Assembly: GCF_016906535.1 (NCBI RefSeq) | Contig: NC_057371.1 | Coordinates: 682,001-746,000, forward strand | Reading direction: 5' to 3' | Length of the DNA stretch: 64,000 nt | Source of the DNA: Rhizoctonia solani | Lineage: Eukaryota; Basidiomycota; Agaricomycetes; Cantharellales; Ceratobasidiaceae | In this document: in pieces, positions 60,201-64,000 of the stretch | Layout: each line of letters opens with the position of its first letter | Numbering within the stretch: the stretch's first letter is position 1 | Position numbers and translations under genes: made by a program | Notes under the pieces: model-generated | Database searches by the model: none | Seen by the model: only the letters and a program-made list of their open reading frames with translations | What the model was told of the DNA's origin: nothing

Positions 60201-60625
60201 AGCTTTAACCATCTTCAAGGTCAGTTGCGGTTTGGGTGGCCGAGGCGTCAGTTCTGATCTGTGCTTTTATATATTAGCCGGTCGAGTTCCTCGTGCTCCG
60301 ACCACGCACGAAGCAGTTCTTCAGGTCATTGTTTGCACAAATGGTTATTAGCTCTCAGTCAAACTCTCCCCTGGTCGATGTTCGGTCTCCCGAATCTTCC
60401 ATCCCGCAAGCTCGGAATCGAGAAGCAATCCAAGAAATTATTGCCAAAGCCAAGAGACTACCCGCTTTGTGTAAAGGCATCGGATACTTTATAAAATCTA
60501 TGTTATCCGATGAACAAGATCTCAAGACAAAAACCAAACGGGCGCACGAACTAGTGATTTGGGGTCTGAGCGTTGTACAGGATGCGTTACAAGAGGATTC
60601 ACTTTCAGATGATGATGATTTGTAG
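57213..60625 (+). CDS. SGD1: NOM1/SGD1-type nucleolar MIF4G-MA3 protein, with frame discrepancies
   Basis: Start MGYKDKRTKLPQSLLEEINSK; a basic region (RRSARKEKREAVKRGR), KPRIEAAAGPLTPAPVSKP, then DIEDDEIAWLEAKLGVSKK and acidic tracts. The MIF4G part has AYVPPHLRQKADLN, LSEQNIESIVGEVEALYRAN, TQALTSIILDSVSSSANLLD, FVAAIHKIIGIEF, LLVLLSELYNFQVISC and RFMVETLVNLKNNKVKR. The MA3 part has HGMNTEVRRNIFVVLVSSD and CCGNERAYNPFYTLVTHHL. Ends SLSDDDDL-stop at 60625. In yeast SGD1 is essential for 40S ribosome assembly. At about 58461-58466 one base is missing (QLKG then stop; LLNRLSEQ in the next frame), and the 57330-57730 part changes frame twice; the N-terminal third is therefore uncertain. Confidence 0.85.
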
Positions 60626-60641
60626 TAGTTTATTTAATCTC

Positions 60642-61720
60642 CTAGTTTTTCTTGAATGCGACCGAGGCGCACACACTACCTGATTTCCCCCGAATGTAAA
60701 GGTTGGATGTTGTATGCGCGAGCTTGAGATCGCTGGTAAGTGCTACGCATAGTAATCGAACGAAGGACGCACTGGTAGGTTAATCCGAGTTCGGGAGCAC
60801 CGAAAGCTTCTTTGAGCTCCTCTTCAGTAAAATTGCAGGCTAAAAATAAAGTCTTAGTCGCCATCGCATCGCTCTTACATTATCTTACATGTAATCAGGA
60901 ACATGCCACCAGGTTTGAGAGCCTCAGCAACCTTGGGAGGATACCTCGAGACAATAGTCTTCCCGTCTTCAGACCTCCCGGATAATGCAATTGCATCGTA
61001 GGTACCCTTATCAAGCCTGCTAAAATGATTAATATCCATCGCGCGCTTTTCGGGGGAGGAAGAACTTGCAAAAGATCCCAGTTTCCAGGAGAAACTCCCT
61101 CTGTTGGCGCGGGCGCGGTTTCGTTGATGAAATCAGATACCACGTATCGAATACTCGAGTGTCCGCGAGCGTTGGCTACAGCCCTCGCCAGTTTGACCGA
61201 GGGTTCGCTCATGGTTTTAGGTTAACGTTACTTCAATGTACGTCCGATCTTGACTCTACCTGTAATCGAGCCCAACCAAATGGCCTGGATCATACCCATT
61301 TTCGGCCAGGGTTACCGTCATGATTCCATTGCCCGTACCGATGTCGAGAACATAGGGTTCAGTGTTCGGAGGATAGTTATCGAGTGTCCATTCAAGCTTG
61401 TGGAAGCAGATATACATTAATGTTCTTGAGATGAAACAAGTGTAAACTCTGGCTCACCATCTTTTCAACCGTTTCTTCTCCGAACCTATGGGTAAAATAT
61501 CAGGCAACTTAGACAAGCGGTGGAAATTATATTGTAATGCGCTCACCAGACTTCACCTTCGTCCCCATTGGTTTCAAAATTCTCAACCTCGTTATTATAA
61601 ACGTCATCCCAGCTGAAGATTAGTTAACAGCAATCAGCTCTACAGATTATGTGCCTTCGATCGAGATCCTACTTGCTATTCTCGTTTCCCTAGTTTCGTT
61701 GGTTTCAATTCGGTGACCAT
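60642..61720 (-). CDS. EFM4: EFM4-type protein-lysine methyltransferase
   Basis: Exons 61720-61677, 61612-61547, 61485-61458, 61396-61260, 61207-61070, 61016-60889, 60839-60773 and 60732-60642; 699 nt, 232 aa, in frame. MVTELKPTKLGKREYWDDVY, EGEVWFGEETVEKM, PYVLDIGTGNGIMTVTLAENG (SAM motif I), LVGLDYRSEPSVKLA and NWDLLLDKGTYDAIALSG match Efm4/METTL10, which methylates a lysine of translation elongation factor eEF1A. Two introns are GC-AG with the donor GCAAGT: after TA at 61677 (without it, an in-frame TAG appears) and after 61070. The stop is 16 bases from that of NOM1/SGD1 on the other strand. Confidence 0.93.
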
Positions 61721-62946
61721 GGTGGATGGCTTAGATTCCTGATGGGACCCTGAGAGACCATCGTGATTAAATAAGCATATGTTCGAATTGCAAAGCTGCT
61801 CTTGGTTTTGTTGGCCACGATGTCAGACGAGCTCAGCATAGCAACGTTCTGGGGTGTTGTATATGCTCAATAAGTACTGGCTCTTCCTCCCCTTTATCCC
61901 TAGATTGCTCTGGACCCAGGGACTATTAGGAGCCAAGAATGAGCTATTGGATGGCTGTTACCCTATAAGTCATTAATGTGTCTTTCTCTATTGGCTGGAT
62001 AAGGAATAGGTGGATATATTGCCAAGATACATGTTTACTCATTACCCTTTGCTTTTTTAGTGCAATAGCAGACCTCTCAAGTTTAGTATGGTAGCTTAGT
62101 ATACATGTATCTTGGCAATATATCCACCTATTCCTTATCCAACCACTAGAGAAAGACACATTAATGACTTATAGGGTAACAGCCATCCAATAGCTCATTC
62201 TTGGCTCCTAATAGTCCCTGGGTCCAGAGCAATCTAGGGATAAAGGGGAGGAAGAGCCAGTACTTATTGAGCATATACAACACCCCAGAACGTTGCTTAT
62301 ATGCGCTGAGAACTTATGTAAATATTCTTCTTGGTTATAGAAATACTCTTGTACCTTTTGTTTGGTCAAATTCGGCCAAGAAACGGGTCAAGATTCACAA
62401 AAGCCGCAGGGGCCGGGCTGGATGGGTTGCATTTGCAAATCAAATGGAACACCCGGCACCAAACCAAAGCTGTATCTTTGCGTAAACTTGTCCCATTTCC
62501 ACCGGAGTTTGTAAAAATACTCTTTAATTATATCTCTATATTCCTTACTAATGTACCTATGCGTTATTCCCTACCGTTCTTGCGTCACGCTCATACTCAC
62601 AAAATACGGTCACGTGTTCCATTTGTTTTGTGGCCCACTGTATATCAGGTGCTTGATTTTGTTTATATGCACATTGTCTGACACCATTATATTTGTATAT
62701 AGAAAAGAGCATGACTTTACCAGCTTACACCACTGTTATTATTATGTACTGATAAAACACACGGTGACATGCATCAATGCTCTAGAAATCAAGTGTACAC
62801 AAAATTTCTGAGGAGAATTTGCAGATATAAATACGCTTTCATATTCCAACCTCGAGCGAGCTCGACTCATAAAAACCCCACCAGTAGCTCTTATACAATG
62901 AACCAATTATTTGTATCCTGACGGGCTATATATTAGTTGTTTCCCG
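61721..62946. other. Intergenic region with a large inverted repeat
   Basis: EFM4 promoter side, then the palindrome at 61841-62296, then about 650 bases without coding structure up to the metacaspase 3' end. Confidence 0.5.
61841..62296. repeat. 194-bp near-perfect inverted repeat with a 68-nt spacer
   Basis: Arms 61841-62034 and 62103-62296 are reverse complements with only about two mismatches (within the CTATTGGCTGG part). Arm ends are GCAACGTTCTGGGGTG and its complement; the inner ends are ACATGT. Weaker pairing continues outwards to CTCAG on both sides. No open frame spans it. It could be a fold-back element, a recent palindromic duplication, or a hairpin-RNA source. Confidence 0.85.
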
Positions 62947-64000
62947 TTAAATCTTTGGGGAGAAACGTACAATTATATGAGAACTGGAAAGTTGAGGCTT
63001 CTGTTGATATTTCGAACGAAGGATCACCCTCACATTGTTGAGTAGCTCGCGATAGGATTGCCTGGGTTTCTGTTTCAGAGATTGTATAAATGCGTGACCT
63101 GTCGTAGCGTGGTCAGCCTGGAACTATTCTAAATTATCACTATTCAAAATCTCACTCATTGCGCCAACTGCTTCGTGCCCTTCGAATGCGTCGTCTGATT
63201 TTTCCGAGTCTTTGCATGCAGACCAGGAGATGACATCAGCCTCACTACAACGCGTCTGTCTAGAGCGTAATATCGCTTGTTTGCGGGCCTGTCTGCTTGT
63301 AGGTGGTCGTATCACATCATTCAGTCCTTTGATTGCACCACTCATATCGCCGCGCGCCCAGGATTTCCCAACACCTGGATGGACGCATCAGTTAATAACA
63401 GCGATCCTAAGCACCCAAAGCGCACTAACTTAGTAAACCACGTCCAGTCTCCACTAGTTGGCTATGCTCCTTTACTTTACCATCAGTGGAGTAGGTATAT
63501 GGCAGGTCTAAAATCATAAATAGAAGTATGAGCATCAGAAGTATCTGACAAATATACACTGGTGCGTACCAAGAGCTGAGCCCGAATGGCTGCACTATGT
63601 ATAACAAAAATCGTAAGACCGATATCATGTAACTGTAAAGCGGGGCTAACATCAAATATAGCGGTCAGGCGACACCCAGCACGCAGTGGCTGCACCATGA
63701 TCTCGTGCATTTCCTTGGAGCATTGGTTCACCGATGTTCCAAAATGGTATAAAATATAGATAACGTACGTCGTCAACAATATGGCCTGCTTGTTCGTAGT
63801 CCAGAGGATAAATAACTAAAGATAGCTTAGAGCACGAGCCATCGCCTGAGTATTGATCGACATGCCTTCGTCGAAGCCGTCAGCCTCATCTCCATCAAGA
63901 TCCTTGGTTTGTCCCCCATGTCCAGAAAAATGAAAAAATAGCGCATCGGTAGGTTGCGCATCTTTAACTAACCAGTGCATTCCTGCAATCTGTTTGATAG
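62947..64000 (-). CDS. Metacaspase (C14 peptidase), 5' partial, active-site Cys position occupied by Ser
   Basis: Exons within the window: from the edge to 63866, then 63815-63769, 63713-63651, 63594-63570, 63507-63430, 63371-63156 and 63098-62947 (TAA); the reading phase closes throughout. The p20 part has [20 protein letters not shown] with the catalytic His, [16 protein letters not shown], and [13 protein letters not shown]. The next exon gives [13 protein letters not shown] where metacaspases have D-S-C-H-S-G, so the nucleophile position is Ser and the Cys is one residue earlier. The p10 part ([48 protein letters not shown]) is intact. The intron at 63865 is GC-AG (GCATGT). Confidence 0.9.

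Noticed and set aside
61671..61683. In-frame TAG in EFM4 exon 1 taken as a nonsense mutation
   Set aside because: It is spanned by a GC-AG intron with consensus donor GCAAGT, after which YWDDVY follows in frame.
63098..63160. Apparent frame break in the metacaspase after GAMS
   Set aside because: The acceptor CGACAG at 63099 joins to HAFIQSL in frame.
1..64000. CRISPR arrays, bacterial operons, phage genes, autonomous transposase
   Set aside because: None seen; the intron-rich eukaryotic structure excludes the first three and no transposase or reverse-transcriptase motif was found.

Overview
The window is nuclear DNA of a filamentous basidiomycete. Genes carry many short (about 45-65 nt) GT-AG introns, small secreted proteins and carbohydrate-active enzymes sit among housekeeping genes, and the family set (CCCH, NOM1, MAK16, POT transporter, PL8 lyase, metacaspase) is that of an Agaricomycete. 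The style of the P450, F-box and transcription-factor sequences suggests a Rhizoctonia/Ceratobasidium-type fungus, but that placement is inference. Exons were assembled by hand from splice signals and reading-frame continuity. Most multi-exon models close exactly in frame, which is strong internal support.

Layout. 0-2 kb: 3' part of a Gly/Pro/Gln-rich regulator. 4-8 kb: tandem pair of zinc-independent MDR reductases, both broken by single-base losses and showing patchwork identity. 8-12 kb: fold-back element and gene fragments (transcription factor, lipase). 12-25 kb: secreted class-3 lipase, NmrA-like protein, SAM methyltransferase, F-box protein, ZNF511-like protein, tRNA-Ile(AAT), two small genes, P450. 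26-29 kb: secreted PL8 lyase. 30-38 kb: TFIIIA-like nine-finger-type protein, a small Cys-containing protein, an ataxin-10 homologue, and an ECM14-type pseudo-carboxypeptidase. 39-48 kb: POT peptide transporter, GT25 glycosyltransferase, ADP-ribosylglycohydrolase, GH16 pseudogene. 48-61.7 kb: a compact housekeeping block (bestrophin-like channel, MAK16, MCUR1/Fmp32-like, SUR2, CCCH protein, NOM1/SGD1, EFM4). 61.8-62.3 kb: a 194-bp near-perfect inverted repeat. 62.9-64 kb: 3' part of a metacaspase whose active-site motif reads D-C-S-H-S-G instead of D-S-C-H-S-G.

How it fits together. The left 25 kb looks like an accessory region: reductases, NmrA-like protein, methyltransferase and P450 are tailoring-type enzymes without a visible core synthase, mixed with decayed fragments. 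The right 15 kb is dense ribosome-biogenesis, translation and lipid housekeeping. Three points merit attention. (1) Two proteins carry intact folds but altered catalytic residues (ECM14-like, metacaspase). (2) At least five introns are GC-AG. (3) Single-base losses recur in otherwise well-conserved genes, some of them probably essential, so some may be assembly errors rather than pseudogenes.
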